A stretch of 64,000 bases of DNA from Orbaceae bacterium lpD02 (GCA_036251875.1 CP133960.1:372001-436000), one strand, 5' to 3'; counted from the stretch's first letter, positions 52,503-62,557 are shown. Made by a program: numbers and translations. Notes: generated by a model not told the origin, from the sequence alone.

Positions 52503-54836
52503 GGTAAAAAAACTACGGTCTAAAACTCCATAAAGGGTTTGCTACAAACTATATTAGTCTTGTATTACAAAAAGAGATTGTTTTCTTACCTTGTCTTTTA
52601 ATATAAAAACACATAAAATGCAGTAATAATGGAATAAAGCAATAATAAAAACAGAATAATATAAAAGGAGTTACGCCATGCCTAGCGGTCTTGATACTGC
52701 ATTAGATTCACTCACTAACGCACTTAGCACCCAGCAACATAACCGGTACTCACTGACGCTTTCAGGGTTATCATCCGCGCTCTCTGTTTTATCGGTTCAA
52801 GGTAATGAAGCACTCAACCAACCATGGCGTTACGAGATTATTGTCACGAGCCTTGACCCGCATATCACTATTGATAGTGTACTTAACCAGCCAGCCCAGT
52901 TTAGCTTCTTAGCCCCCAACTTGCTAACGCAGGTCACCCACATTAGCTCACTTGATAAACCGGCAATGCCGCGCACCTTATATGGGGTGGTGACTGAGTT
53001 TGCTCAGCTATCAGTCAATAAAGACGAGGCGCATTATCGGCTGGTACTGCAGCCACGACTGGCGCTATTTGCGAATGACCATTATAGCGCCATTTACCAA
53101 AACCAAAGTGTGGTTAGCGTGGTGGAGGAGGTACTGCGTCGTCATGGTTTTACCGGCGTCGATTACCGCTTAGCGCTAAAAGACAGCTACCCAGCCCGGG
53201 AGTTTATCACGCAGTGGCAAGAGAGCGACCTCGCTTTTATACAGCGTTTACTGGCCGATGTGGGTATTTGGTTACGCTTTGAAAGTCACGCCGAACATAA
53301 CTGCGATGTATTGGTATTAAGTGATTACGAACAGGGTTTTGAGGACGTCGGCAGTCTTGGTTACACGTTACCGAGTGGCATGGCGGATAAGGCGCGTGAT
53401 AGCGTGTGGGATTTACAGTTTCAAAGTCACAGCGTAGCGCGTCAGGTGATTGTCCACGATGACAACTACCGCGAGGCACAAACCGATAGATACTCATTAG
53501 TTAACAGCCAACCAAAACTAACCACCACCACCGGCACTGATTACCGTTATGGTGAGCACTTTAAACGTAAAGGTGATGACAACATTATTGAGAGTGGCAA
53601 TTGGTATGCCAAAATCCGCCATCAGCAGCAGATTAGTGAACAGATTATTATTCACGGTAATGCCAATGACTACCACTTAGCCCCAGGGCAACGCCTCATC
53701 ATTAGCGGCAGCCCAATCAACGGCATCAGTGAAGGGATAGTGATTTTATCAACCGAGTGCTATGGTGACCGCAGCGAGGCGTATCACGTTAAGTTTACTG
53801 CAATCCCGTATAACGTATTAAAGCCGTATCGCCCGGCACCGTTACCGTGGCCGCAAGTGACCGGCACGCTACCAGCGCGGGTAACTAGTCCGGATAATGA
53901 CACTTATGGTTATATTGACACCATGGGACGCTACCGGGTTAAATTTGATTTTGACTTAAAAACTTGGCGCAGCGGTGAAGAAAGCTTATGGGTTAGGCTG
54001 GCAAAACCGTATGCCGGCGACCGCTATGGTTTTCACTTCCCCTTAATCGATGGTACCGAGGTGGCGATTGCCTTTACCGATAGTAACCCAGATAGACCGT
54101 ATATCGCCCATGCCATGCATGACAGCACACATCCTGACCCTGTCACGACTATCAATAAACACCGCAATGTGCTGCGAACGCCAGCCAACAACAAACTGCG
54201 CATGGATGATAAACGCGGGCAAGAGCATATTAAACTGGCGACTGAGTACGGCAAAAGCCAGCTCAACCTCGGTCACTTAGTTAACCAAAACAGAGAGCAA
54301 CGCGGCGCCGGCTTTGAGCTACGCACCGACGAATGGGGCGCCATTAGCGCGAACAAAGGTTTATACCTAACCGCACAAAGCGAGCCACAAGCCCAAGGTC
54401 AGCAGCTTGATATGCAAGGCGCGATTGCCCAGCTGGAAAACGCCTTATCGATTGCCAAAGCACTGCAACAGGCCGCCAGCAGCGCGCAGGCGCACCCCGC
54501 TGATATCGATAGTCAACAGCAGCTACAAAGCGCACTCAACCAGTTAACCGAAGCGGGCATGATTGCTTACGCACCAGCCGGTATTGCTTTAACCAGTGAT
54601 GAAAATATCCAGCTCTCCAGTGGTAACAGCATCAGCTTAACCAGTGAGCAGCAAACTGATATTAGCGCGCTAAACAATATCACCTTAGCCTCATCTGAGG
54701 CGGTCGGCGTTTTCGCCCATAAAGCGGGCATGAAGTTATTGGCTAACCAAGGCCAAGTCGAGCTACAGGCCCAAAACGACGCCATGGCTATCGCCGCTAA
54801 ACAGGATATTAAAATTGATAGTGTCGAGGGCAAAGT
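52189..54836 (+). repeat. Long direct repeat, copy 2 (methyltransferase 3' end + vgrG)
   Basis: Second copy of 36623-39272. The left border (52189) cuts into the methyltransferase gene with no insertion sequence beside it; the right border is the point where the vgrG C-termini diverge. Differences inside are scattered single bases. Confidence 0.9.
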
Positions 54837-55071
54837 GACTATCTCGGCACTTGATGGCCTTAATTTGCTCGCTGGCGGTTCGTATATTACCATCAATGGT
54901 AAGGGTATCGAACTCGGCTCATCGGCTAACGTCACCATTAAAGCGGCAGCGCTGCAAAAAATGGGGCCAGCTAATCAGGATCGCTCGATTAATTTAGCGG
55001 ATAACGTTAACTGCCAGCAAACAGCCCATGATCAGGCGCAAAATCAGCACGCACTACTTGAATTAGATTAA
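52678..55071 (+). CDS. vgrG: T6SS spike protein VgrG (copy 2)
   Basis: 797 residues, the same length and domain order as copy 1 (gp27-like base, gp5 OB fold, DUF2345-type needle). Residues 1-720 differ only sporadically; the final 75 differ clearly (VTISALDGLNLLAGGSYITI, tail QQTAHDQAQNQHALLELD). The tail likely binds the DUF4123 adaptor encoded 18 bases downstream. AAAGGAG precedes the ATG. Confidence 0.95.
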   Translation: MPSGLDTALDSLTNALSTQQHNRYSLTLSGLSSALSVLSVQGNEALNQPWRYEIIVTSLDPHITIDSVLNQPAQFSFLAPNLLTQVTHISSLDKPAMPRTLYGVVTEFAQLSVNKDEAHYRLVLQPRLALFANDHYSAIYQNQSVVSVVEEVLRRHGFTGVDYRLALKDSYPAREFITQWQESDLAFIQRLLADVGIWLRFESHAEHNCDVLVLSDYEQGFEDVGSLGYTLPSGMADKARDSVWDLQFQSHSVARQVIVHDDNYREAQTDRYSLVNSQPKLTTTTGTDYRYGEHFKRKGDDNIIESGNWYAKIRHQQQISEQIIIHGNANDYHLAPGQRLIISGSPINGISEGIVILSTECYGDRSEAYHVKFTAIPYNVLKPYRPAPLPWPQVTGTLPARVTSPDNDTYGYIDTMGRYRVKFDFDLKTWRSGEESLWVRLAKPYAGDRYGFHFPLIDGTEVAIAFTDSNPDRPYIAHAMHDSTHPDPVTTINKHRNVLRTPANNKLRMDDKRGQEHIKLATEYGKSQLNLGHLVNQNREQRGAGFELRTDEWGAISANKGLYLTAQSEPQAQGQQLDMQGAIAQLENALSIAKALQQAASSAQAHPADIDSQQQLQSALNQLTEAGMIAYAPAGIALTSDENIQLSSGNSISLTSEQQTDISALNNITLASSEAVGVFAHKAGMKLLANQGQVELQAQNDAMAIAAKQDIKIDSVEGKVTISALDGLNLLAGGSYITINGKGIELGSSANVTIKAAALQKMGPANQDRSINLADNVNCQQTAHDQAQNQHALLELD

Positions 55072-55089
55072 TAAGGACAACGACCAACC

Positions 55090-56058
55090 ATGTTACGTGC
55101 TAACCAGCCTAAAATTGAAGTGGCCGCACTCTCAGCTGCTGCTAAAAATATTACTGAGCAGCTAAAAGAGCAGTCGATTCATTATCAGCAGCGCTGCTTA
55201 ATCTTGCTTGATCCCTTTTTAACACCGCTTAACGATCCCATCATCGATTATTGCGCAGGGCGAAGGCAACTTTATCCTGTGCCGATTATGCATCCGTCTA
55301 TTCAAGCAAATAAACGGCCCTTACTGCTTGAGCTTGATTTAACCAATCTATTTGAGCAGCAGGTATTAAGCTACACCGTCGATAAAGCGCTGAGTCAGTT
55401 ATCCGCCGAATATTTATCATATGGTGGTGGCCAGCAATATTGCGCCTGGCTATTTACCCAGTCACCGGCTCTTCAGGTTGCACGTGATTTAGCTAATTTA
55501 TGCATACAAAAGCGGCAACGAAAGACGTTTTTCTTGCGCTTTTATGATCCCGCTATCTTTGCCCAGTTAATGAGTGTGTTGGAGCCTCATCAGCAGACAA
55601 AATTAGTGGGGCAAATTAGCCATTGGGGGCGATTAAATTATACCGGCGAGCTTGTTATGCATTCCACAGATCAGCCGCTAAAACCGGTATTATCGGGTCA
55701 ATTAGGACTTTTTGATGAACAGCTAGACCAGTTATATTGTATTGGGATTAATAATCAAATCATTCAAACACAGCGCATTATGCAGCCAACAATGCCAATT
55801 GATCCGATTGGCTCTTTAAAACACATCACCCCCTGCGTCATGCGTATGTTAGCAAAATCTATTAAAGATGATCCCTTATTGGTTAAATGGGCAACTTTAG
55901 CCATAAAGTTTGGTGCAGACTTTGATTTAGAGCCATTAATACAAAATAAAATACAACACTTAACCAAAAGCCAGCAATACGATGCCATTTGCAATGAATT
56001 AAACGCATTAAGTCATGATGATTGGCAAGTTCGACAACAAGGAATTCGGGATGAATGA
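55090..56058 (+). CDS. DUF4123 T6SS effector adaptor
   Basis: A 322-residue soluble protein with the DUF4123 pattern: an N-terminal segment YQQRCLILLDP and KTFFLRFYDPAIF, the family's R-x-Y-D-P motif near residue 150. These adaptors load a specific effector onto the tip of a cognate VgrG. Position between vgrG copy 2 and the VasX-like gene, with overlap into the latter, fits that role. Confidence 0.85.
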   Translation: MLRANQPKIEVAALSAAAKNITEQLKEQSIHYQQRCLILLDPFLTPLNDPIIDYCAGRRQLYPVPIMHPSIQANKRPLLLELDLTNLFEQQVLSYTVDKALSQLSAEYLSYGGGQQYCAWLFTQSPALQVARDLANLCIQKRQRKTFFLRFYDPAIFAQLMSVLEPHQQTKLVGQISHWGRLNYTGELVMHSTDQPLKPVLSGQLGLFDEQLDQLYCIGINNQIIQTQRIMQPTMPIDPIGSLKHITPCVMRMLAKSIKDDPLLVKWATLAIKFGADFDLEPLIQNKIQHLTKSQQYDAICNELNALSHDDWQVRQQGIRDE

Positions 56059-59000
56059 TAAAAATAACTCAGTAACATGCGGTTGCCATAAAGAAGGCCT
56101 AGCGATTTTTCCAACAAGGTATACTGTGGTTCCTCGTTATATCAATAAAACCAAACCTTTATGGGCGAATTTAGCTGGTGTAACGGATGTGCCATTAAAT
56201 GATGATTATCAATACCATATTCGGCGAGTTAGAGCTGGATTTATTTATATCTACTTGAACTCAGCGACTAACGGAAATGAGCCAGAAAATAGTAACGCCT
56301 CATTGAGTGAAGCCGCCCAGATGGTGCTAGAAAATGAACATTGGCTAGTTTATAGCATTGATGAACAGGGGCGGTTTGTTCGGCAAACTAAAATTCAATT
56401 AGTTCAACCGGTAGATAAAAATGATGATGCATTTAAATGCCCAAATTTACAAAAAAATTCATCATTAAACGACTTTATTACAATCCCTAATCCTGAGCGC
56501 TATAGTAAAGTTTATATTGCCTATAGTGAATTCCCTTGGACGGTTGAGGCGATGCAAGAATATCGCAAGACGCCGTTACCAAGAATGCAAGAAGTCGATA
56601 TTAAGACCTGGCAAGCTCAGCAGCAACACGTGAGCGCCACCGCAGCAACCGAGCAGACCTTAGGGCACATTCTCGATTTTGATTTTGATTTTATTTTTAA
56701 TAAACAGCTCACTTATAATCAAGAAGACGGATTGCAGTTTGATTACGAGTCAAAACATAACGGCCCTAGCACACCTATTTTCGATTCAAACCATCGTATT
56801 TTTGCAAAAGAAACCTATAAAACTACTCAGCTTACTCGCGTTGGTGTGACGGTTGATAAAAAAACGCGCTCAGCAGAGTATGAATTTAATAAACACAATT
56901 TAAAACTCAATTCGACTAGCCAACCATGGTGCTCGTTTGAATTTGGCAATATAGTTGTAAAGCAAGGAATAGATACCAAACCGATATTTCAAGATATAGC
57001 GAATCGCCATCTTCATAGCTTATATAAAAATATGCAAAAATATGGCGGTGAGCACAGTTCACCGATGATTTTAGCGCTAGAGGATGCATTAGGGGTCGCG
57101 GAAGACTTAAATGGCTATTATAACGATACCTATGGGCACGTTATACAGTTTCAGCATGAAGCGAAAATGGAGTGTGATGTCCAACAGTACTTAGCTAAAA
57201 TTCGCGCTTTTTTTGAAGCTAAAGTTGCTAAAGACGATTTTGATATTGCGCCCTACAAAGATGATTTATATGGTGCGGTCGGTCAACATTCCACATTGGA
57301 TGAGGTTGATTACAAGACTAAAATTCTTGAATCGTTGATGAAGAAAAAAGACCCGACCTATTTTAATGAACTTGAAAAATATAGAAATGCGCCTGAGCTA
57401 GCGAGCGTGTTTGCGATGGATATTGAGCAGCGTGCAAAAAACTTAGGAATTAATACCACTGATCTTAATTATACGCCGCCGATAAAGCGAGAGTTTCATC
57501 AGCTGATTAAAGCGTATATTTTACTGGTAAAGGATCACTTTTATGGTAAACCGTCAGGGGTAAAATACTACACGCGTTTTATGAACTATTTACGGTATAA
57601 AGACGATAACGAAAATGTTGCGAAGGTTAGGCTGTATACGACAGGGCCTGAGCTTGAGTATTACCCAAATACGATTTATGAAAAATTTATTAAATACGCC
57701 TCTTTCGAGCAAGATGCCAGCACTGCGGAAATAAAAGAGGCGGCACTGACATTGCATCAACTTTATCAAAAACTCGTCCGCGAATATGAGGCGAAGGCCA
57801 AGGAGTATAAACAAGAATTTGACCAACGAGTTGACAGTGAATTAGACCAATACACCTCTCGCCTCGATTCGGCCAATTTTGACCGTATTGTTAAGGAGCT
57901 CGATGAGCAGGTAAATACCCTTGCTAATGCGCGGGCTAAACAGCTTACGGCATGGCTTGAAAACAGTCATTACCTGCATGTTATTAATGACCTCTCTTAT
58001 GAGCAAAAAACCGAAATTAAGAGTAATCATGAGTTATGGCTAAAATATAAAGAGAAGATCGAGCAGGAGCTGCAAGCAGCATTAGAAAAAGATGAAATAG
58101 ATCCTAATGAAGTGGAGCAATTAACAAAAATTAATCTTAATGGCTTCTATTTTACCTCGGTATTGGCGCGCGCGTTGCGCGGATTAGACGCCAGCGAAGA
58201 GGGGCGAGCGTTTACTCAAAAACTTTACGACTTAGAGCAGTTGGCCGATATTGATGTGGAGTCAAGAGTCCATATTAAAACTAAATTTTGGGCGTTAGGG
58301 CTCAGAGCATTACTATTTGATGTCTTCAATGGCTGTGTAATATTAAAGCAAATCTGGGAGCAAGTGATTAATGGCAAGGCGGTAAAATATATTGCACAAG
58401 ATTTAAATGCGGTAAAGATAGACGGTTTAAACCTTTATACTACCTTTGTACGGACGGCAACATTACAGCTAGAGTATATTAAGGAGCTGCAGCACTTACA
58501 AAAAATAGAAGGTTTACATACCCTCGCGTTAGATACCACCTTTGGCCAAAAAAGGGTGATAATTAAATGGTTATCAAATTATCACACCCTAGATACTTTC
58601 CCAGCCGTAACCCTTAAAATTTATGATAATTTGATAGCCAAGTGTACTCCTATTATGGACGGACTATATAGTAAGGGAGCCATAATTGCCGAAGTGGCCT
58701 CACTGGCTATTTCTGGTGTAGTATGGAAAACTGGTGTGGTTTACGCCCATTTAAAATACCAATTGATGGAAGCGTGGATCACCTTTAAAAGCGCTGCTGC
58801 ACCGGGGGTAAATATTGGCGGAGGATTTAAGTTACTGTCGAGCGCCTACCCGGCGCAGGCGAAACACTTAATTAAACAGCTGCGCGAGAGTTTAAATACC
58901 GCAATTAAGCAGTTAGATGGACGGTTTGTCGATAACTTGGTCGATATTGACCAGTTTTTTAAGAAGACGTTAAATCTTTCATTTAACGTCTTCTCTGAGG

Positions 59001-59845
59001 CAACTACCGCAAAAATTACGCGTAACCAGCTGCATTTACGTAGTGCGCGTTTAGCATTTTTGGTTGGCGCTTTTGAGGTATATAACTGGCACTATATTAT
59101 GGATAAAAAGCTATCACTGTTTGCTAGTGATAGCGATATTGCGATGGAACAGCTGATTGCCAGCAGTTCACTGGTGGCGACTACATCCGATTTTGTGGCG
59201 TACTCAATTCGCGCCGTTCGTGGTAAAACCACCACCTCGTTTGCCTATGCTAAAGTGTCATTTGGGGTGTTCAGTGGCTTAATTGGCTTTTTTTCCGGTA
59301 TCAAGATGGCGGGTGGCACCATTGACCATTTTAAACGCGGCAACTATGTGGCGGGCACCTTTGGCTTGTTATCCTCGACTGCCTATTTAACCTCCGGGGG
59401 ATTAAATATTATGTTAGGTTTAAGCTACCGCTATGAATGGGTAGTGACCTTTTTTGAAAAAAGAGCACAAAATTATATTGTAAGCCGAGGGGTGCAAAAA
59501 GCATTTAATCTATTTGCATTAAGAGTCGTATTATTTCGCTTTGCCGGCATTGTTGGTATTACCGCCTTAGTGATTGAATTATTGTATGACTATTTTGCTG
59601 ATAATGAGATTCAAGTGTGGTTAAGTTATTCTGCTTTAGGGATTTATAAGCAAGAGCAGAAATTTACAACCAGTTTTAGTCAGGCGCAAGCCTTTGAGGC
59701 AATTGAGATGTTAAAAGCGGTTATAGAAGAAAAAACCAACATTAACCTCTCAGAGCTTGAGAAACAGGCAATCGAAAAACTTCAGCAAGACCATGAAACC
59801 ATTTTACTACAGGCCGAAAACGAAGCCTTAAAATGGGTGCAATAG
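56051..59845 (+). CDS. VasX-like T6SS pore-forming effector
   Basis: About 1,264 residues from ATG 56051, overlapping the adaptor stop. The N-terminus has CGCHKEGLAIFPTRY and, at 58-69, RRVRAGFIYIYL, matching the VasX N-terminal region and close to the MIX-type pattern (R-x-G-h-h-Y). Residues about 555-700 are helical and charged. The last 390 residues include hydrophobic stretches (VFSGLIGFFSGIKMAGG, TAYLTSGGLNIMLGL, FAGIVGITALVIELLYDYF) suited to membrane insertion. VasX of Vibrio cholerae kills by forming pores; activity here is by family resemblance. Confidence 0.82.
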   Translation: MNDKNNSVTCGCHKEGLAIFPTRYTVVPRYINKTKPLWANLAGVTDVPLNDDYQYHIRRVRAGFIYIYLNSATNGNEPENSNASLSEAAQMVLENEHWLVYSIDEQGRFVRQTKIQLVQPVDKNDDAFKCPNLQKNSSLNDFITIPNPERYSKVYIAYSEFPWTVEAMQEYRKTPLPRMQEVDIKTWQAQQQHVSATAATEQTLGHILDFDFDFIFNKQLTYNQEDGLQFDYESKHNGPSTPIFDSNHRIFAKETYKTTQLTRVGVTVDKKTRSAEYEFNKHNLKLNSTSQPWCSFEFGNIVVKQGIDTKPIFQDIANRHLHSLYKNMQKYGGEHSSPMILALEDALGVAEDLNGYYNDTYGHVIQFQHEAKMECDVQQYLAKIRAFFEAKVAKDDFDIAPYKDDLYGAVGQHSTLDEVDYKTKILESLMKKKDPTYFNELEKYRNAPELASVFAMDIEQRAKNLGINTTDLNYTPPIKREFHQLIKAYILLVKDHFYGKPSGVKYYTRFMNYLRYKDDNENVAKVRLYTTGPELEYYPNTIYEKFIKYASFEQDASTAEIKEAALTLHQLYQKLVREYEAKAKEYKQEFDQRVDSELDQYTSRLDSANFDRIVKELDEQVNTLANARAKQLTAWLENSHYLHVINDLSYEQKTEIKSNHELWLKYKEKIEQELQAALEKDEIDPNEVEQLTKINLNGFYFTSVLARALRGLDASEEGRAFTQKLYDLEQLADIDVESRVHIKTKFWALGLRALLFDVFNGCVILKQIWEQVINGKAVKYIAQDLNAVKIDGLNLYTTFVRTATLQLEYIKELQHLQKIEGLHTLALDTTFGQKRVIIKWLSNYHTLDTFPAVTLKIYDNLIAKCTPIMDGLYSKGAIIAEVASLAISGVVWKTGVVYAHLKYQLMEAWITFKSAAAPGVNIGGGFKLLSSAYPAQAKHLIKQLRESLNTAIKQLDGRFVDNLVDIDQFFKKTLNLSFNVFSEATTAKITRNQLHLRSARLAFLVGAFEVYNWHYIMDKKLSLFASDSDIAMEQLIASSSLVATTSDFVAYSIRAVRGKTTTSFAYAKVSFGVFSGLIGFFSGIKMAGGTIDHFKRGNYVAGTFGLLSSTAYLTSGGLNIMLGLSYRYEWVVTFFEKRAQNYIVSRGVQKAFNLFALRVVLFRFAGIVGITALVIELLYDYFADNEIQVWLSYSALGIYKQEQKFTTSFSQAQAFEAIEMLKAVIEEKTNINLSELEKQAIEKLQQDHETILLQAENEALKWVQ

Positions 59846-59853
59846 TTTTAAAC

Positions 59854-59878
59854 AGTAACGGGCTTAATGCCCGTTACT
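59854..59878. terminator. Hairpin between convergent cassette genes (copy 2)
   Basis: AGTAACGGGC-TTAAT-GCCCGTTACT is a perfect 10-bp stem between the VasX-like gene and the convergent Sel1 gene. No long T run on either side, so bidirectional termination is likely but not strong. Confidence 0.55.
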
Positions 59879-59887
59879 CGTTACTCG

Positions 59888-61198
59888 TTACTTATCATCG
59901 TTATCGGTTTGATTGTCGTCATAGCCCGGCCATACATTACTGTGGTTAAGTTCGCCCATTTTAATGGCGTATTTACGCCATAGCTGAGCGCGTGGCATAT
60001 CCTGCTCTTCAGCTTTATAGTAGTAACTTAACGATGTCATTGTCTCATAATAGCCTTGGATGGCTTGTTTTATTAAATAACGCTCTTTAAATAATGAGTT
60101 TTCGCCCATCGATTCCCCTAGCACAATCGATTGTGTCGGCCTTGGCCATGCATATATTGAACCAATATCATATGCATGTTTAAAGTCCAATTGGTAGAGC
60201 TTTTTAAAATAATTTAGCCGTTCATGAGTATAATCTTCATCACTGGAGTCTTTATAGTCAAACTGTTTACGGAAAACAGAACTATTATGAGGGAGTGATG
60301 TTTTGAGTGAATGGCGAATGGACATCTTGAGGTTAATCATATGCCATAGATTATTATCAGGCAGAAGTCTATAGGCTTGCTCAAGGGCGCTAAAGGCTTT
60401 GGGGATATCTTCTTTGGTGCCAAGGCCCTGCATATACATAAATGCCAGCGATTTTAGTGCCGGTGGGCAATCTTGTTTGGCCGCCTGTTGATAGAGTTTA
60501 AATGCCTGCTTTTCATCTTTATCGACCACAATGCCCATTAAATAAAAATAGGCTAGGTTAGTTTGGGCAAGGGCATTACCTTGTGCCGCGGCTTTTTGGT
60601 ACCACTCAAACGCCTTAGGTAGGTCAGGCTCAACCCCTTGACCATATTCACTAATCGGATAAACTGCGCGCGGATAAGCCTCGGTCGGCAATCGAAATTC
60701 ATATGGCGCAAATTTCGCTTCAATATAAGGCAGCTCTGGGTCTATATTTTTGCCATTATCATCAAAGGTGTATAGCCGTGGCGCTTCGCCGCCCGAGCCA
60801 TTTTCGTAAATATAACCAATACTATTTTGAGCATCGCTATTGCCTTGGGCGGCGGCTTTTTCAAACCAGCTTAAGGCAACCGGGAAGTTATTAAATTCAT
60901 CACGGTAGATGGCACCTAAGTTATATTGCGCTTTAGCCAGCCCTTGGTTAGCGGCTTTTTCAAATAAAATACGGGCTTTAGTGTGGTAGCCTTTATGGAT
61001 AAGCGCATCTTGGTAATAAATTTCACCCAGGGTATTTTGTGCATTAGCATCACCGCTATCAGCAAGCGTATTGCAGTCAGCGATATTTTGTTGGTTATTT
61101 AGCAGAGTACAGCGTAGTTTGGCATCCACACTACAGGTGGATATGATGAGTAGGGTGAGTAGGGTAAACAGCGGGAATAATTGTGTTTGTTTTAGCAT
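59888..61198 (-). CDS. Sel1-repeat protein, probable VasX immunity (copy 2)
   Basis: 436 residues with the same signal peptide and Sel1 repeats as copy 1. Compared with copy 1, changes cluster around residues 165-180 (FRLPTEAYPRAVYP) and 335-365 (FKKLYQLDFKHAYDIGSIYAWPRPT) while long stretches are identical. It lies convergent to the intact VasX-like gene, the expected place for its immunity gene. V. cholerae VasX immunity (TsiV2) is a different, membrane protein, so this pairing is inference. Confidence 0.78.
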   Translation of the reverse strand: MLKQTQLFPLFTLLTLLIISTCSVDAKLRCTLLNNQQNIADCNTLADSGDANAQNTLGEIYYQDALIHKGYHTKARILFEKAANQGLAKAQYNLGAIYRDEFNNFPVALSWFEKAAAQGNSDAQNSIGYIYENGSGGEAPRLYTFDDNGKNIDPELPYIEAKFAPYEFRLPTEAYPRAVYPISEYGQGVEPDLPKAFEWYQKAAAQGNALAQTNLAYFYLMGIVVDKDEKQAFKLYQQAAKQDCPPALKSLAFMYMQGLGTKEDIPKAFSALEQAYRLLPDNNLWHMINLKMSIRHSLKTSLPHNSSVFRKQFDYKDSSDEDYTHERLNYFKKLYQLDFKHAYDIGSIYAWPRPTQSIVLGESMGENSLFKERYLIKQAIQGYYETMTSLSYYYKAEEQDMPRAQLWRKYAIKMGELNHSNVWPGYDDNQTDNDDK

Positions 61199-61346
61199 TA
61201 TATTGTTTTCACTTTACTACTATAATTTTAAAGCGCTAGTCTAGCATAAAATGAACCGTTAATATAATGGCAATGTATTAATGGTAAAGGTTTTAGGGGT
61301 AATTTTTATTAGATAGGGCCATAATAGCTGGAATGGCAACATATTT

Positions 61347-62198
61347 TCATACAATAAAATTAAGGGGTACTTGTTTTTTAAATTCAACGGGAGACATATA
61401 GCCTAACGAAGAATGTAATCGTTTATGATTGTACCAATAAGCGTATGCAGTGAAGGCTTGTTGCAACTCTGTTGTGGTTATGAATGTTTCTCCTTTTACA
61501 AATTCCGTTTTAATCGTTTTAAATGTGGCTTCCGCAACTGCATTATCATAAGGACAACCTTTCTTACTTAATGAACGTGTAATATTAAATGCCTTAAAGC
61601 AATTATCCAATAACTGATTATCAAATTCATTACCACGGTCAGAGTGAAACATGTTGAGTGTAGATAGTGGTTGTTTAACTTGACTCAGCGCCGACATAAC
61701 TAACTCCGCTGTTTTATGCTTACCAACACGATAACCGACAATCTGTCTATCGGATAAACTCACTAAAACACATAAATAATTCCAATGTCGATTTACTTGA
61801 ATATACGTTAAATCAGCCACAATGACCTGCTGCTTATCGCCTACGTCAAATTGTCGTTGTAGGTGATTGGTTATCGTTTTTTCATTTACCTCGGCTTGAT
61901 GAACTTTATAACGTTTAATCGTATATTTCGATACAAGTAATAACGATTTCATTACCCGAGCAACATAACGACGGGAAACCCTAATACCATCTTTTTGCAA
62001 AGCTAAGCGAATTCGCCTTGTACCATACGATTGATAACTACGTTTAAATATCGTCAGAATTGTATCCGCGTAACGTGCTACCGACTTGTGTTTATTTTCT
62101 TTACACTGATAATAGGCGTAATGCCTTGATACCCCTAAATATTGACACAGCTTCGTTATACTATAACGATGCAGGTTTGCTTTTAGGATATCGATTTT
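61347..62198 (-). CDS. IS3-family transposase OrfB (DDE integrase)
   Basis: About 283 codons in the frame -1 to OrfA, entered at GAAAATC around 62193-62199, so probably made as a frameshifted OrfAB fusion. The region before the first methionine is open: a HTH_21-like part (SRHYAYYQ, YGTRRIRLAL) then the rve core with DDE residues in VIVADLTYIQ, MFHSDRGNEF and NAVAEATFKTIKTE. The C-terminal signature YNHKRLHSSLGYMSPVEF is typical of IS3. The stop lies in the left terminal repeat. Confidence 0.9.
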   Translation of the reverse strand, partial: KIDILKANLHRYSITKLCQYLGVSRHYAYYQCKENKHKSVARYADTILTIFKRSYQSYGTRRIRLALQKDGIRVSRRYVARVMKSLLLVSKYTIKRYKVHQAEVNEKTITNHLQRQFDVGDKQQVIVADLTYIQVNRHWNYLCVLVSLSDRQIVGYRVGKHKTAELVMSALSQVKQPLSTLNMFHSDRGNEFDNQLLDNCFKAFNITRSLSKKGCPYDNAVAEATFKTIKTEFVKGETFITTTELQQAFTAYAYWYNHKRLHSSLGYMSPVEFKKQVPLNFIV

Positions 62199-62482
62199 CG
62201 TCCCATTATCAGTGCTGCTTGCTTTAGGATATCATTCTCCATACGAAGCTGATTGAGCTCTTTGCGTAAAGCAATTAATTCTTGTTCTTCCGGACTGCGA
62301 TTATCTTTTGTTTTGAATGAACCGGTGTGAGTTGCTTGGGCAATCCAACGATCTAGTGCTGATGGAGTTAAATCATATTCCGCTATTAGCTCACTACGCG
62401 ACTTGCCATATTGATAGAGATTAACCATTTGCTGTTTAAAATCATCATTAAATGTTCGTCTTTGTCGTTTAACTTGAATCAT
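62183..62482 (-). CDS. IS3-family transposase OrfA
   Basis: 99 residues: an HTH_Tnp_1-type DNA-binding domain (RRTFNDDFKQQMVNLYQYGKS, LTPSALDRWIAQ) and a leucine-zipper-like tail (ELIALRKELNQLRMENDILKQA). It binds the IS ends; the overlap with OrfB suggests programmed -1 frameshifting. Confidence 0.9.
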   Translation of the reverse strand: MIQVKRQRRTFNDDFKQQMVNLYQYGKSRSELIAEYDLTPSALDRWIAQATHTGSFKTKDNRSPEEQELIALRKELNQLRMENDILKQAALIMGRKSIS

Positions 62483-62557
62483 ATCAGTTTCCTTTTTAAG
62501 TTGTGATAAGTTTACCTTACCCCCTAAAAAAGTTGTATGATTTAGTGTAGCCTATCC

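Larger units (their letters stand above)
58668..61300. repeat. VasX-tip/Sel1 cassette, full copy
   Basis: About 2.6 kb present also at 44104-46740 and, partly, 62569-64000. It contains the effector C-terminal 390 codons (+), a hairpin and the Sel1 gene (-). All three copies have the same orientation. The left border is inside the effector gene and the right border is a GGGCCAT-containing module. Confidence 0.88.
61347..62540 (-). mobile_element. IS3-family insertion sequence
   Basis: About 1.19 kb. Imperfect terminal inverted repeats start TCATACAA (61347-61354) and end TTGTATGA (62533-62540), with about 17 of 23 positions matching, including a GGGGTA block. TTT on each side (61344-61346, 62541-62543) may be a 3-bp target duplication. 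Two overlapping transposase frames fill it. It separates cassette copy 2 from copy 3. Confidence 0.8.
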
